From: an uncultured Paludibaculum sp.
Lineage (GTDB): Bacteria > Acidobacteriota > Terriglobia > Bryobacterales > Bryobacteraceae
Reading direction: 5' to 3'
Length of the DNA: 64,000 nt
NCBI RefSeq assembly: GCF_963665245.1
Contig: NZ_OY762269.1
Location: forward strand, 3,354,501 to 3,418,500
In this document: one piece after another, positions 43,480 to 52,452 of the stretch
Position numbering within the stretch: the first letter of the stretch is position 1
How the letters are laid out: every line of letters begins with the position of its first letter
Made by a program: the position numbers and the translations under genes
The notes under the pieces: generated by a model
What the model saw: the letters and a program-made list of their open reading frames with translations, nothing else
What the model was told of the DNA's origin: nothing
Databases searched by the model: none

Positions 43480-44844
43480 ATGAGATTCCCCATTGCATCC
43501 GTCTTGCTGTTCGCCTGCGTCTGCGTGGCGCAGGGCGGGGAACTGATGGCGAGCGCGGCCAGGCGCAGCATCACTCCAGACCTGAAGAACGGCCGGCCCG
43601 TGTATATGGCCGGCTTCGGCCAGGGCCGGGCGGCGACGGGTGTTCATGACGATCTCTGGGTGCGCTGCGTGGCGTTGTCGACGGGCGAGAAACCGCTGGC
43701 GGTGTGTGCCGTCGATTCCATCGGTCTCTTCTGGGACGATGTGCGGAAGATCCGGGCCGGTGTGCCGCAGGCTACCGTGCTGGTGATGTCGACGCACGTG
43801 CACGAAGGCCCGGACACGATGGGACTGTGGGGCGCGAAACAGGGTGTCAGCGGCATCGATGAGGAGTACAACGCGCTGCTGGTGGCGCGGGCCGTGGAGG
43901 CGATCAAGGAGTGCCTTTCCACCATGCGGCCGGCGACCATCTCCCTGGCGGCGGTGACCCCGAAAGACGTGGCTGGCTACTTCGACGACAGCCGGCCGCC
44001 GGTCGTTCATGATCCGCAGATCCTCGCATTGGCGGTGAACGACATGCGGCGGGAGCGCATCGCGACCCTGGTGAACTGGTCGAATCATCCCGAGGCTCTG
44101 GGCAGCAAGAACACGTTGATCACCGCCGACTGGCCGGCCGGGCTGTGCGCGCGCCTGGAGAGCCTGGAAGGCGGCCTGGTGGTGTATGTGAATGGAGCCG
44201 TCGGCGGCATGCAGTCGCCGCTGGGGGCGAAGATCATCGACCCGAGGACGAAGCAACCGGCGCCGCCCGAGACGTTCCGCTTCGCCGAGGCGGTGGGCGA
44301 GTACGTCGCGGACCACGTCCACGAGGCGTTGCACGACGCGGAGCGGGCGGATGTGGACGCGATCATCTACCGTGAGAAACTGGTAGAGATCCCCGTGGCG
44401 AATCAGGGCTTCCTGATGGCCGCGCAGGCTGGTCTGTTCAAGGGGCGGCAGGCGATGGAGGCGGGCAAGTCGAAGGCGCCCGTGGGCTACCTGCGGCTGA
44501 GCGGGCAGGGCCGGCCGAAGCTGGAAGTGGCGCTGATTCCGGGCGAGATGTATCCGGAGTTGAGCGTCGGCGGAGTGGTGAAGGATCCCGCCGGCGATTT
44601 CCCGGGCGCCGCGGTGGAACGGCCGGTGAAAAGTATGCTGACGGCACCGTATAAGATGTTGTTCGGGCTGGCGAATGACGAGATCGGGTACATCATCCCG
44701 AAGGTGCAGTGGGACGAGAAGCCGCCGTACACGTTTGGCTCGACGAAACGGTGGTACGGAGAGGTGAATTCCGTGGGGCCCGAGGCGGCTCCAATCATCG
44801 CGCAAGCTCTGGAAGAACTGGTGAAAACCAGCGGCAAACCATAA
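43480..44844 (+). CDS. Secreted neutral/alkaline ceramidase-like protein
   Basis: The 454-residue protein has a signal peptide (RFPIASVLLFACVCVAQGG) and the N-terminal fold of the neutral ceramidase family: ASAARRSITPDL, YMAGFGQGRAATGVHDDLWVRCVAL, VLVMSTHVHEGPDTMGLWG (His pair as probable zinc ligands), ATLVNWSNHPEALGSKN and VNGAVGGMQSP. It lacks the C-terminal Ig-like domain, so it is shorter than true ceramidases (about 650). The substrate may be another amide or lipid. The ATG at 43480 starts the signal peptide; it lies 39 bases after the TPR stop. Confidence 0.82.
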   Translation: MRFPIASVLLFACVCVAQGGELMASAARRSITPDLKNGRPVYMAGFGQGRAATGVHDDLWVRCVALSTGEKPLAVCAVDSIGLFWDDVRKIRAGVPQATVLVMSTHVHEGPDTMGLWGAKQGVSGIDEEYNALLVARAVEAIKECLSTMRPATISLAAVTPKDVAGYFDDSRPPVVHDPQILALAVNDMRRERIATLVNWSNHPEALGSKNTLITADWPAGLCARLESLEGGLVVYVNGAVGGMQSPLGAKIIDPRTKQPAPPETFRFAEAVGEYVADHVHEALHDAERADVDAIIYREKLVEIPVANQGFLMAAQAGLFKGRQAMEAGKSKAPVGYLRLSGQGRPKLEVALIPGEMYPELSVGGVVKDPAGDFPGAAVERPVKSMLTAPYKMLFGLANDEIGYIIPKVQWDEKPPYTFGSTKRWYGEVNSVGPEAAPIIAQALEELVKTSGKP

Positions 44845-44855
44845 AGCAGACCAGC

Positions 44856-44861
44856 TATACT
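44856..44861 (+). promoter_or_regulatory. Possible -10 element for the phosphofructokinase gene
   Basis: TATACT lies 54 bases before the ATG at 44915 and 12 bases after the ceramidase-like stop. The -35 region is poor, so this is a weak call. Confidence 0.3.
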
Positions 44862-44914
44862 GAAATTGGAATCATCCATCCCATTCTTGTAGATCTTTGG
44901 ACCCAGGAGAGAGA

Positions 44915-46096
44915 ATGCCCAAGCGTATTGTGATCCTTACAGGCGGCGGCGACGTCCCCGGTTTGAATGCCGTGATCAAGCAGGTAACCTACCGTGGCGT
45001 TGGCATGGACTATGAAGTGATTGGTGTTCGTCGCGGCTGGGAGGGTCTCACCCACCTGAACCTGGACGACGCCGACAGCAAGTCGCGCTACATCCTGCCG
45101 CTCACCCCGCTGAACACCCGCACCATCGACCGCACTGGCGGCACGTTCCTGCACTCCTCGCGCACGAATCCGGCGAAGATGAAGTCTCTTCCGGACCACC
45201 TGAAGGGCCTGACCTTCCCGACGCGCGACATTGAGAAGGGCGGCAAGGTTTCCAGCGTTTTCGACGTGACCTCGCAGGTTCTGAAGAACCTGGAAGCGCT
45301 CGGCGCCGACACCGTGATTGCCATCGGCGGCGACGACACGTTGAGCTACGCACGCCGTCTGCATGACGAAGGCGTGAAGGTCATCGCGATTCCGAAAACG
45401 ATGGACAACGATGTGCAGCACACCGAGTACTGCATCGGGTTCTCGACCGCCATCACGCGCGCGGAGAGCGCCATCCAGCGCCAGCGCACGACGGTGGGTT
45501 CGCACGAACGCATCGGCATCTTCCGCATCTTCGGCCGCGACGCCGGCTACACGGCGCTCTACACCGCGTACGTGACGAACATCCGCTGCGTCATCCCCGA
45601 GTTCAAAGTGGATCTGGACCGCCTGATCAACCTGCTGGTGCAGGACAAGAAGAGCAACCCGTCGAACTACTCGCTGGTGCTGCTGTCGGAAGGCGCCGAG
45701 TGGGAAGGCTATCAGGTCAAGCATTACGGCGAGGCCGACGCCTATGGCCATCAGAAGAAGGCCAACGTGGGTGACGATCTGGCGGCCGAGATCAAGTCGA
45801 AGACGAAGGAAGAGACCATCGTCAGCGACCTGACCTACGATCTGCGCTCCGGCGACCCGGACTTCACCGATAAACTCGTGGCCTGCACGTATGGCAACAT
45901 GGCGATGGACGCCCTGGCCGAAGGCAACTGCGGCCTGATGACGGGCATCGTCAACGGCTGCTTCGACATGGTGGAAATCCCCGATCCGAAGCTGGGGCCG
46001 CGCAAGGTGGAACTGGGCTCGATGTACAACACCGAGCGGTACCGCCCGAACTACTCCAACAAGCGCGGGCTGCCGATCTTCCTGTGCCGCGCCTAA
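44915..46096 (+). CDS. Phosphofructokinase, probably pyrophosphate-dependent
   Basis: The enzyme phosphorylates fructose 6-phosphate in glycolysis. The 393-residue protein has LTGGGDVPGLNAVI (9-22), IAIGGDDTLSYARRL (137-148 area) and IPKTMDNDVQHTEYCIGFSTA (159-179). Asp141 stands where ATP-dependent enzymes have Gly, and Lys161 where they have Gly; these two residues mark pyrophosphate-using PFKs, and the reaction would then be reversible. GAHERIGIFRIFGRDAGYTA-type and SEGAEW segments are conserved. An AGGAGAG RBS supports the start at 44915. The TAA overlaps the ATG of the next gene by one base. Confidence 0.88.
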   Translation: MPKRIVILTGGGDVPGLNAVIKQVTYRGVGMDYEVIGVRRGWEGLTHLNLDDADSKSRYILPLTPLNTRTIDRTGGTFLHSSRTNPAKMKSLPDHLKGLTFPTRDIEKGGKVSSVFDVTSQVLKNLEALGADTVIAIGGDDTLSYARRLHDEGVKVIAIPKTMDNDVQHTEYCIGFSTAITRAESAIQRQRTTVGSHERIGIFRIFGRDAGYTALYTAYVTNIRCVIPEFKVDLDRLINLLVQDKKSNPSNYSLVLLSEGAEWEGYQVKHYGEADAYGHQKKANVGDDLAAEIKSKTKEETIVSDLTYDLRSGDPDFTDKLVACTYGNMAMDALAEGNCGLMTGIVNGCFDMVEIPDPKLGPRKVELGSMYNTERYRPNYSNKRGLPIFLCRA

Positions 46097-46743
46097 TGGG
46101 CCTCTTCGACAAACTGTTTTCGAAAAAGAAGCCGACTGAACTGACGCCGGATCTCGCCAACGAGATCCGGCGTTCGTTTGAGGAGTCGGCCGCGGACGAG
46201 GAGCACTTCCCGTCGACGATCGATCCGCGCATTTACCACGTCAAGTTGATCGTCGACTTCTTCGGTAACCTGGGGACGGGCCGCGCGCTGGACATCGGCT
46301 GTGGCAAGGGGCGGTTTGCGCGCATCCTGAAAGAGCGGAATCCGCAGGCGTCCATCGCGGCGATGGATCTGGCCGTGGCGATGCTGCGGTTCGCGGATGG
46401 CAATCTGGGGCGAGTGGCGGGCTCGATGCTGCAACTGCCGTTTCGCAGTGCGAGCTTCGACGCGGCCTACGCGACTGAGTCGTTGGAGCACGCGGTCGAC
46501 ATCGAACGCGCTGTGGCGGAGATGTGCCGGGTGCTGAAGCCGGGCGCGAAGCTGGTGATCATCGACAAGAACGCCGCGCACTGGGGGCGGCTGCAGACTC
46601 CGCAGTGGGAGAAGTGGTTCCACGACGAGGAGCTGAAGAAACTGCTGCGGCGGCATTGCCGGCACGTGGAATCGAAGCCAATCTCCTATTGGGAGGACGT
46701 CGAGCCGGACGGCATGTTCCTGGCGTGGCTGGCCGTCAAATAG
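46096..46743 (+). CDS. SAM-dependent class I methyltransferase
   Basis: The 215-residue protein has motif I ALDIGCGKGRFARILKE (about 63-79), AAMDLAVAMLRFADG, YATESLEHAVDIERAVAEMCRVLKPGAKLVIIDKNA. The N-terminus (MGLFDKLFSKKKPTELTPD) is basic and the EESAADEEHFPSTIDPR segment acidic. The substrate is unknown. The ATG shares its A with the TAA of the phosphofructokinase gene, so the two genes are translationally coupled; that may mean only shared transcription, or a functional link. Confidence 0.85.
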   Translation: MGLFDKLFSKKKPTELTPDLANEIRRSFEESAADEEHFPSTIDPRIYHVKLIVDFFGNLGTGRALDIGCGKGRFARILKERNPQASIAAMDLAVAMLRFADGNLGRVAGSMLQLPFRSASFDAAYATESLEHAVDIERAVAEMCRVLKPGAKLVIIDKNAAHWGRLQTPQWEKWFHDEELKKLLRRHCRHVESKPISYWEDVEPDGMFLAWLAVK

Positions 46744-46762
46744 GCTAGCCGGAAGGGGTGCG

Positions 46763-48553
46763 ATGGACGGTTCGCCGATTCTCGCCGAGTATCAGACAAA
46801 GCAGCAGGAGGCGGAAGGGGCGCTGGCGGCGGTGCGCAACCGGCAGGGCTCGGCCTTGACCGCTCTGCTGGGCACCACGGTCCTGTTGCTGGCTTTAGGT
46901 TGGATGGCCTGGAAAGAGAAGGCCGTGCCGGCCTGGTATCCCATACTGCTCTTGCCTGTGGTTGCCTACTGTGCGCGGCGCTACACCAGCGGTCACGCGG
47001 AGGAACGTGCCGCCACCCGTCTGCTGGACTGGCGTGCGTCGGGCCTGGCCCGTCTGAATGGCGAATGGGTGGGGCAAGGCTACGACGGCACGGAGTTCGA
47101 CAATGCCGACCACGTGTTTCAGCGCGACCTCGACCTGTTCGGCCAAGGCAGCCTCTTCGAACTCCTGGCGACGGCGCGGACCTCCATCGGGCGGCGCCGG
47201 CTGGCCGAGTATCTGACACAGCACGTACCCCTGGAGGAGTCCGTCCAACGGCAGGAAGCCGTGCGCGAGCTGCGGCCGATGGTGGAACTGCGCGAGAAGA
47301 TCGGCCTGCTGGGCCGGTTTGAGACGCAGGAGTCCAAGCGCGAAACGTTCGACAAATGGTTCGCGATGCCGGTGATGAAGGCGCCGGTGGCCGTGCGCCT
47401 CGTGGCCCTGGTGTCGACTTCGGCGTGCGTGATCTCGGCCCTGCTGGGTCTGGCGATGGTGCTCCCGTGGTCCCTGGTCGTGCTGATCCTGATGATCTGC
47501 GTGCCGGTGAACTGCGGTCTGGCGCTGGCCTACCAGCCAGACGTGCGGCGGACTGTCGAGGCGCTGCAACCGGTGGGTGTGGAGATCAGCGTCTTTCGTG
47601 AGGGGCTGGCGCTGCTGCAACACTCGGAGTTCCAAAGCGCTAAGTTAGGCGCGATTGTCCGGACGTTGCGCGAGGCGGGAGCCTCGGGTTCGATCCGGCG
47701 CATCGAACGGATGATCGTGTGGTTGAACGAACGGAACAAGGACTGGTTCTATGGGCCGTCGATGTTCCTGCTATATGCGACGCAGATGACGCTGGCCATC
47801 GAGCACTGGAGGGGCAGCCATCAGGAGAACATGCGGGCGTGGCTGGACGATTGGGCGGAATTTGAGGCTCTGAACGCGCTGGCGGGCTATGGCTATGAGC
47901 ATCCCGAGGATCCGTTCCCGGAACTGGTGGTCGACGGGCCGGCCTTCGTGGGCGAAGACTTGGGCCACCCGCTGCTCGATGAGGAAACCTGTGTCCGCAA
48001 TGACGTGGCGTTGCCCGGGCCGGGTTCGTTCTACGTCGTGAGCGGTTCGAACATGGCCGGCAAGAGCACCTTTCTGCGGACCATCGGGGTGAACAGCGTC
48101 CTCGCGATGGCTGGTGCTCCCGTGCGGGCGCGGCGGCTCCGGTTGTCGGGCCTGCGGGTCTGCGCCTCGATTTCCGTGGGCGATTCGCTGCTCAACCGGA
48201 AGTCGAAGTTCCTGGCCGAAGTAGAGCGGCTCAAGCTCACGCTGGAGTACGCGCGGGCCGGCGAGCCGGTGCTGTTCCTGATCGACGAAATCTTCAGCGG
48301 AACGAACTCCCACGACCGCGGGATTGCCGCCGCGGCCGTGGTGAAAACGCTCACCGAATGCGGCGCGATCGGTGCGTTATCGACCCACGATCTGGCCCTG
48401 ACGGCCATGGCGGACGAGACGCTGGGACGCAATGTCCATATGGGCAGCCGGAACGGTACGGATCCGATGGATTTCGACTATCTGGTCAAGCCCGGCATAA
48501 CGAAGGAGTCGAACGCCCTGGCGATCGCGCGCATGGCGGGCGTCCCAATCTAG
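46763..48553 (+). CDS. Membrane-anchored MutS-family ATPase
   Basis: The 596-residue protein has two hydrophobic helices near the N-terminus (about 30-48 and 55-72) and MutS core/lever helices (SLFELLATARTSIGRRRLAEYL, QRQEAVRELRPMVELREKIG), with another hydrophobic pair at about 208-252. The MutS ABC-type ATPase domain has Walker A SGSNMAGKST (about 426-435), the Q-loop region SISVGDSLLNRKSKFLAEVERL, Walker B PVLFLIDEIFSGTNSHDRG and switch STHDLAL. It lacks the mismatch-recognition domain and the Smr domain, so it is unlikely to do canonical mismatch repair. It belongs to the short, membrane-bound MutS-like group of unknown role. Confidence 0.85.
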   Translation: MDGSPILAEYQTKQQEAEGALAAVRNRQGSALTALLGTTVLLLALGWMAWKEKAVPAWYPILLLPVVAYCARRYTSGHAEERAATRLLDWRASGLARLNGEWVGQGYDGTEFDNADHVFQRDLDLFGQGSLFELLATARTSIGRRRLAEYLTQHVPLEESVQRQEAVRELRPMVELREKIGLLGRFETQESKRETFDKWFAMPVMKAPVAVRLVALVSTSACVISALLGLAMVLPWSLVVLILMICVPVNCGLALAYQPDVRRTVEALQPVGVEISVFREGLALLQHSEFQSAKLGAIVRTLREAGASGSIRRIERMIVWLNERNKDWFYGPSMFLLYATQMTLAIEHWRGSHQENMRAWLDDWAEFEALNALAGYGYEHPEDPFPELVVDGPAFVGEDLGHPLLDEETCVRNDVALPGPGSFYVVSGSNMAGKSTFLRTIGVNSVLAMAGAPVRARRLRLSGLRVCASISVGDSLLNRKSKFLAEVERLKLTLEYARAGEPVLFLIDEIFSGTNSHDRGIAAAAVVKTLTECGAIGALSTHDLALTAMADETLGRNVHMGSRNGTDPMDFDYLVKPGITKESNALAIARMAGVPI

Positions 48554-48642
48554 ACTCCGTCTGTGCCGCGGCTTTTGGCCAGCCTTTTCCCCCTTTCCAC
48601 GCCGCAAAGATTGTGAAATACTCGACGGCCAAGAGGGATTGC

Positions 48643-50151
48643 ATGGCCATGGGTATGCAGTTGGGACAGTGGTTATTCGTCATTTGCACCGGAATTCCAT
48701 TTGTGGCGGTGCACGCGCAGTCGCAGACGGTTTCGCTGTTGTTCGGTCCAGCCACCGAAGCGGCGGCGGCCAAAGCGGCCACGGCTGCGGCACAACGGGT
48801 GACCGAGTGGCTGTCGAAGCCGGGCCGCGCCGTGGAGGTGCGCCGGGCGGGTAGCCGGGATGGGCAGGAACTACTGAAGTTCATGAAGCCGCCGGTGATC
48901 GAGAAGACGCTGCTCGACGCGGCGCGCGAAGCGCAGGGCAATACGGAGACGGCCTATCTCAATGCTCTGGAGGTGGCCACCTACTCTCTGGGGCGGGCCA
49001 CGGGGGCCAGGGTTCTGGTGACTTTGCTGGAGTCGCCCAAGTTCGGCCGCGACGGCGAAGCGCGCCTGCAGCAGATTCTGGGTGACTGCAAATCGAAGTC
49101 GATCCGGGTGATTGCGGTGGAACTCAGTGGGCAGGCCGCGGCCGAGGGCATGCTGGCGCTGGAAGGGCTGGCGTCCGGCACAGGCGGCCAGTGGGCGCGC
49201 ACCTTCGAGGATCTGGACACGGCGTTGGGCGCGGTCGTGCCCATCAAAGCAGGTCCGGCCATTACGGTGGTGAAGCCTTCGGGTGTGACGATTCCTCCGC
49301 CCTCCAACGAGCTTCAGGTGCATGCGCGCCTGGTGAAGACCTCGCCCATCCGCATCTCGAAGATCGGCGCGAAGCTCGGCCCCATGAATGGACTGCTGAT
49401 TGTCCAAACGCCCATGCGCGCGCTGTCGTTCAGCACGTCAGGCGGTAACTACCAGGCCAGGGCACGCGTTTCGGCGGTGATCAAGGACCCGGGCGGGACC
49501 GTGGTCTGGCAAGGCACGAAAGACTATGCGGTCAAGGGTCCGGCGAACAAACTGGAGGCGCGCAAGCGGGGCGAACTCTACTACGTCAGGGAAGTGCAGT
49601 TGACGGCCGGCCAGTACTCGCTGGAGGCGAAGATCGAGGACCTCACCGAGTCGAAGTCGGCCGAAACGAAGGTGGAGATTGTGGGCACAAACAGCCTGCC
49701 CGGCCTCAGCGCGAGCGACGCCATGTTTGTGCGCAAGTTCGACCGTTCCATCGACGCGATGCAGGGCGACTCGGTAATCAGCTATGACGGCGAGGCCCTG
49801 GCTCCGCTGTTGGATCCGGCGTTTGTCGCGAATGAGCCTTTCGAACTCGGGCTCTTCTTCCTGTTCTATCCCGACATGAACGGCAAGCAGCCTGTGCTTA
49901 CCCTGGACATCCGCAGCGGAGGTCAATCGGTGGGTACAACGCAATTGGCCTTCACGGATAGTCTGCGAGACGACTCGCGGACGGGCTCGGGCTCGGCCTT
50001 CGCCGGTGAGCAGAAGGGCCAGTTTCCTTATCTGGCGAAGATCGCCAACGCCACGTTTGACGTCGGCCGGTATGAGGCCGTCATTGAGCTCAAGCAGGAT
50101 TCCGTGGTGCTCAAGCGCGACGCCGCATTCCGCGTGTACAAGGGGCAATAA
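48643..50151 (+). CDS. Secreted VWFA-related-domain protein
   Basis: The 502-residue protein has a signal peptide (WLFVICTGIPFVAVHAQ). A Rossmann-like N-terminal half follows, with VATYSLGRATGARVLVTLLESPKFGRD and SKSIRVIAVELSGQAAAEG...LASGTGGQWARTFEDLDTALG, which matches the acidobacterial VWFA-related domain but without a clear MIDAS DxSxS. The C-terminal half is beta-rich (GNYQARARVSAVIKDPGGTVVWQG, TAGQYSLEAKIEDL, VGRYEAVIELKQDS). Proteins of this type often occur near TonB receptors in Solibacter-like genomes; the function is unknown. The ATG at 48643 is chosen for the signal peptide and an AAGAGGG RBS. Confidence 0.78.
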   Translation: MAMGMQLGQWLFVICTGIPFVAVHAQSQTVSLLFGPATEAAAAKAATAAAQRVTEWLSKPGRAVEVRRAGSRDGQELLKFMKPPVIEKTLLDAAREAQGNTETAYLNALEVATYSLGRATGARVLVTLLESPKFGRDGEARLQQILGDCKSKSIRVIAVELSGQAAAEGMLALEGLASGTGGQWARTFEDLDTALGAVVPIKAGPAITVVKPSGVTIPPPSNELQVHARLVKTSPIRISKIGAKLGPMNGLLIVQTPMRALSFSTSGGNYQARARVSAVIKDPGGTVVWQGTKDYAVKGPANKLEARKRGELYYVREVQLTAGQYSLEAKIEDLTESKSAETKVEIVGTNSLPGLSASDAMFVRKFDRSIDAMQGDSVISYDGEALAPLLDPAFVANEPFELGLFFLFYPDMNGKQPVLTLDIRSGGQSVGTTQLAFTDSLRDDSRTGSGSAFAGEQKGQFPYLAKIANATFDVGRYEAVIELKQDSVVLKRDAAFRVYKGQ

Positions 50152-50190
50152 AGCCGCTATGTGCCCCCGTCGTTGATTGTGTTCCTCTAA

Positions 50191-51039
50191 TTACTTCTTT
50201 GTTTGCGGGGGCAGCGCTTTGTGGTTCTTGAGCCACTCCTGTCCTTCGGTGGCAACGAAGAAGTCCATCCACACATAGTGCAGATGCTTGCCGGCGGCCA
50301 CTTCCGCGCCGTGATTCGAACCCAGCGGGATGTGCAGGATGGAGAATCCAGTGAGGTTGGCGCGATTGTCGTCGGCGAGCACCGTAATGTCGTTGCCCTT
50401 CAGCCCGAGGAAGATCTGCTCGAGCATGGGATGCTTATGGCGGCCCACCACGTCCGGACCGCTGGTCTCCACAGTGCCCATGGCCATGCGAGGGACGAAA
50501 TTCTCGGGCAACAGCGTGCGGCTCACCGTCTTGGGGCTCTTGATCGCCTCGCCGTATGGCGTGCAATCGCGGAACTTCTTCACCAGCGGTGCCGCATTGT
50601 TCTGTGGATACTTCTTGAGTTCCGCCAGGTCGCTCGCGGTAAGGGTGCGCCGGACGCGGACTGCGTGCAGCGTCTGTCCCTCGGGCACCTCAATCTGCCA
50701 GGCCACACCTTGCGGAGCCCTGGCAATGGTCTCCCCCTCCACTTCGTAGCGCGACGTGCCGGCGACCATCGTGCCCTTTCCGTCGACCACCAGCCAGACC
50801 AGTGCGCTGCCGGCGTTCGCGGGTTCCAGGTGCTTCGCCGGCCCGATGATCGACACCTGATCGACGCTCACTTCCTTGATCTCGCCCTGCAGCACAGGCT
50901 TGATCTGGACTCCGGGCCGTCCCGAGGGCAGGTTCAGCTTTTCCAGAGGAATGCCGCCGCCCGCCATGGCGGTCCAGCCCAGTGTGCAAAGAGCTGAGGA
51001 CATGGCCAGACAGGCGAACCATCGGCGGGTGTGGTGCAT
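50191..51039 (-). CDS. Exported cupin-domain protein
   Basis: The protein of about 282 residues has an N-terminal signal (RRWFACLAMSSALCTLGWTAMA) and two cupin-like halves. The second keeps probable metal ligands: GRHKHPMLEQIFLGL (His-x-His, Glu) and LGSNHGAEV (His). The first half (GSALVWLVVDGKGTMVAG...ARAPQGVAWQIEVPEG) lacks them. No substrate can be named. The start at 51039 is preferred because it begins the signal and has GGAAG upstream; a start at 51096 (MKLKMFPQ) is also open. It is convergent with the VWFA-related gene. Confidence 0.72.
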   Translation of the reverse strand: MHHTRRWFACLAMSSALCTLGWTAMAGGGIPLEKLNLPSGRPGVQIKPVLQGEIKEVSVDQVSIIGPAKHLEPANAGSALVWLVVDGKGTMVAGTSRYEVEGETIARAPQGVAWQIEVPEGQTLHAVRVRRTLTASDLAELKKYPQNNAAPLVKKFRDCTPYGEAIKSPKTVSRTLLPENFVPRMAMGTVETSGPDVVGRHKHPMLEQIFLGLKGNDITVLADDNRANLTGFSILHIPLGSNHGAEVAAGKHLHYVWMDFFVATEGQEWLKNHKALPPQTKK

Positions 51040-51168
51040 GGCGCTTCCAGCGACGGCGGGCGTAGGCCGGACTTGCGGGAACATCTTCAATTTCATAAGC
51101 CACTACGATCATACTCGCGCCCAGCCGGCGCCCGTCCGCGTGACAATACGCCCTTCGGTCAGCCGGTC

Positions 51169-52311
51169 TCACCGGGCCGGCTCGGCCAGGATACTGTCGA
51201 GGCCGGAGGAGAGGTCGATCTCGCGGCACCCTGGAGTGAAACTGTCAGAGACCGACAACATCCGCAGTTCCGCGGCGCTCGAGCCGCTGATCCGGAAGAC
51301 CGTAATGCGGCCGGAATCATCCCAGCGAATACCGATCTCGCGTGCTAGTACAGCTCCAGCGCAATCGGCGGCGTATTTCCAGGAGAACGAGCCCTTCTTC
51401 AAACGAGCAACCAAGGCGCGATGTTGTGCGATGGCGGCCCGGGCGCTCCAGCGCGGCACGTCGTTCTCGCCGAGTACGAGCCACTCGTCAATGAATCCCC
51501 CAAACGATGGCGCCAGCGGCGCTTGACGGACGGCCCGTCCATGCCGGATCCGGTAGCGGGCGATCGCCTCCCGTATCAACACGGACGCGTCGCCGTCGCT
51601 GGACGTGTAGTGGAACGTCACCGTGTCTCCTTCCGTGCTTATGCGCAGTCGGTCGTCCAGGTAGGAGTCCACGCCCTTGTGAAACACGCTTTCAAGGATC
51701 TGGCCGCGCTGGCGGTCGATGCGAAAGATGTTGCCGTTCCAATTGCTGGTGCAATTGGAGGCCACCCAGGCGGAGGCGATCAGTCGGCCTCGGTTTGGCA
51801 CGTCTTTCCCAACGGCGGCCTCTCGCAGATGATGGCCATGTCTGTGCGGCTGGGCGGCGTTGATCTTCGCGAGGCGCCGCATTGGATCGCGTGCATAGAG
51901 CACCAGGGTTTCGTCGAAATTGCAGTATGAGCCGGTGTGGATGCCGAACTTGATGGCGAACAGGCCGCGTTCCAGGTGGAGGTCGACATCCTCGACCTCT
52001 CCAACAAAGCCGACGTAGTCTTTGTCGAACATGTCGTCGACGGTGTGCGGCCCGTCCGAGAGAAGCTGTGCGGAGGCCAACTCAGCATTCATCTGCTGAA
52101 CAGTGAAGCCCTTCCCGATGCGCGATTCGATCCACGTCAGAAACCGTCTCTGAGTGGAATCGAATTCACCCGCCGGCATTTGGACGATCCTGTGGGCGCG
52201 GAGCAGCTTCAGGTGTCCGGCCAACTGGGCAGTATCGGCCTGCAGGCCGTCCGCGTAGCACGGCGCAAGCGACACCACCGCCAGAATGAGTTGCGACCAT
52301 CGGAAGAGCAT
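51169..52311 (-). CDS. Hypothetical secreted protein
   Basis: The family is not recognised. The 380-residue protein has a signal peptide (SQLILAVVSLAPCYADG) and an alpha/beta pattern with SDGPHTVDDMFDKDYVGFVGEVEDVDLHLERGLFAIKFG, CNFDETLVLYARDP, a SNWNGNIFRIDRQRGQI segment and a tail with DSGRITVFRISGSSAAELRML. The cysteines (CYAD, YCNF, SNCTSN, DCAG, GCRE) are spaced as for possible disulfides. It is divergent from the DUF1080 gene at 52453. Confidence 0.68.
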   Translation of the reverse strand: MLFRWSQLILAVVSLAPCYADGLQADTAQLAGHLKLLRAHRIVQMPAGEFDSTQRRFLTWIESRIGKGFTVQQMNAELASAQLLSDGPHTVDDMFDKDYVGFVGEVEDVDLHLERGLFAIKFGIHTGSYCNFDETLVLYARDPMRRLAKINAAQPHRHGHHLREAAVGKDVPNRGRLIASAWVASNCTSNWNGNIFRIDRQRGQILESVFHKGVDSYLDDRLRISTEGDTVTFHYTSSDGDASVLIREAIARYRIRHGRAVRQAPLAPSFGGFIDEWLVLGENDVPRWSARAAIAQHRALVARLKKGSFSWKYAADCAGAVLAREIGIRWDDSGRITVFRISGSSAAELRMLSVSDSFTPGCREIDLSSGLDSILAEPAR

Positions 52312-52452
52312 TGCCGGTGCCCCCCATTATCCTCTGTCGCGACTTCGATCGTGCCGAGCGCTGCGGCGGGGCCGTCGCGCAGTCCCGCCGAGCCATGCAA
52401 GTCATCGACAGGCTTTGGCGTCACTGCGCCGGGGCGAGATACAGTAGAGGAA

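Noticed and set aside
43450..44805. A 451-codon minus-strand frame over the ceramidase-like gene
   Set aside because: Antisense shadow rich in His and Arg; the plus-strand protein has a signal peptide and family motifs.
50162..50214. Inverted repeat TGCCCCCG ... CGGGGGCA between the convergent VWFA-related and cupin genes
   Set aside because: The arms are separated by 37 bases and the right arm is inside the cupin coding sequence; too weak to call a terminator.
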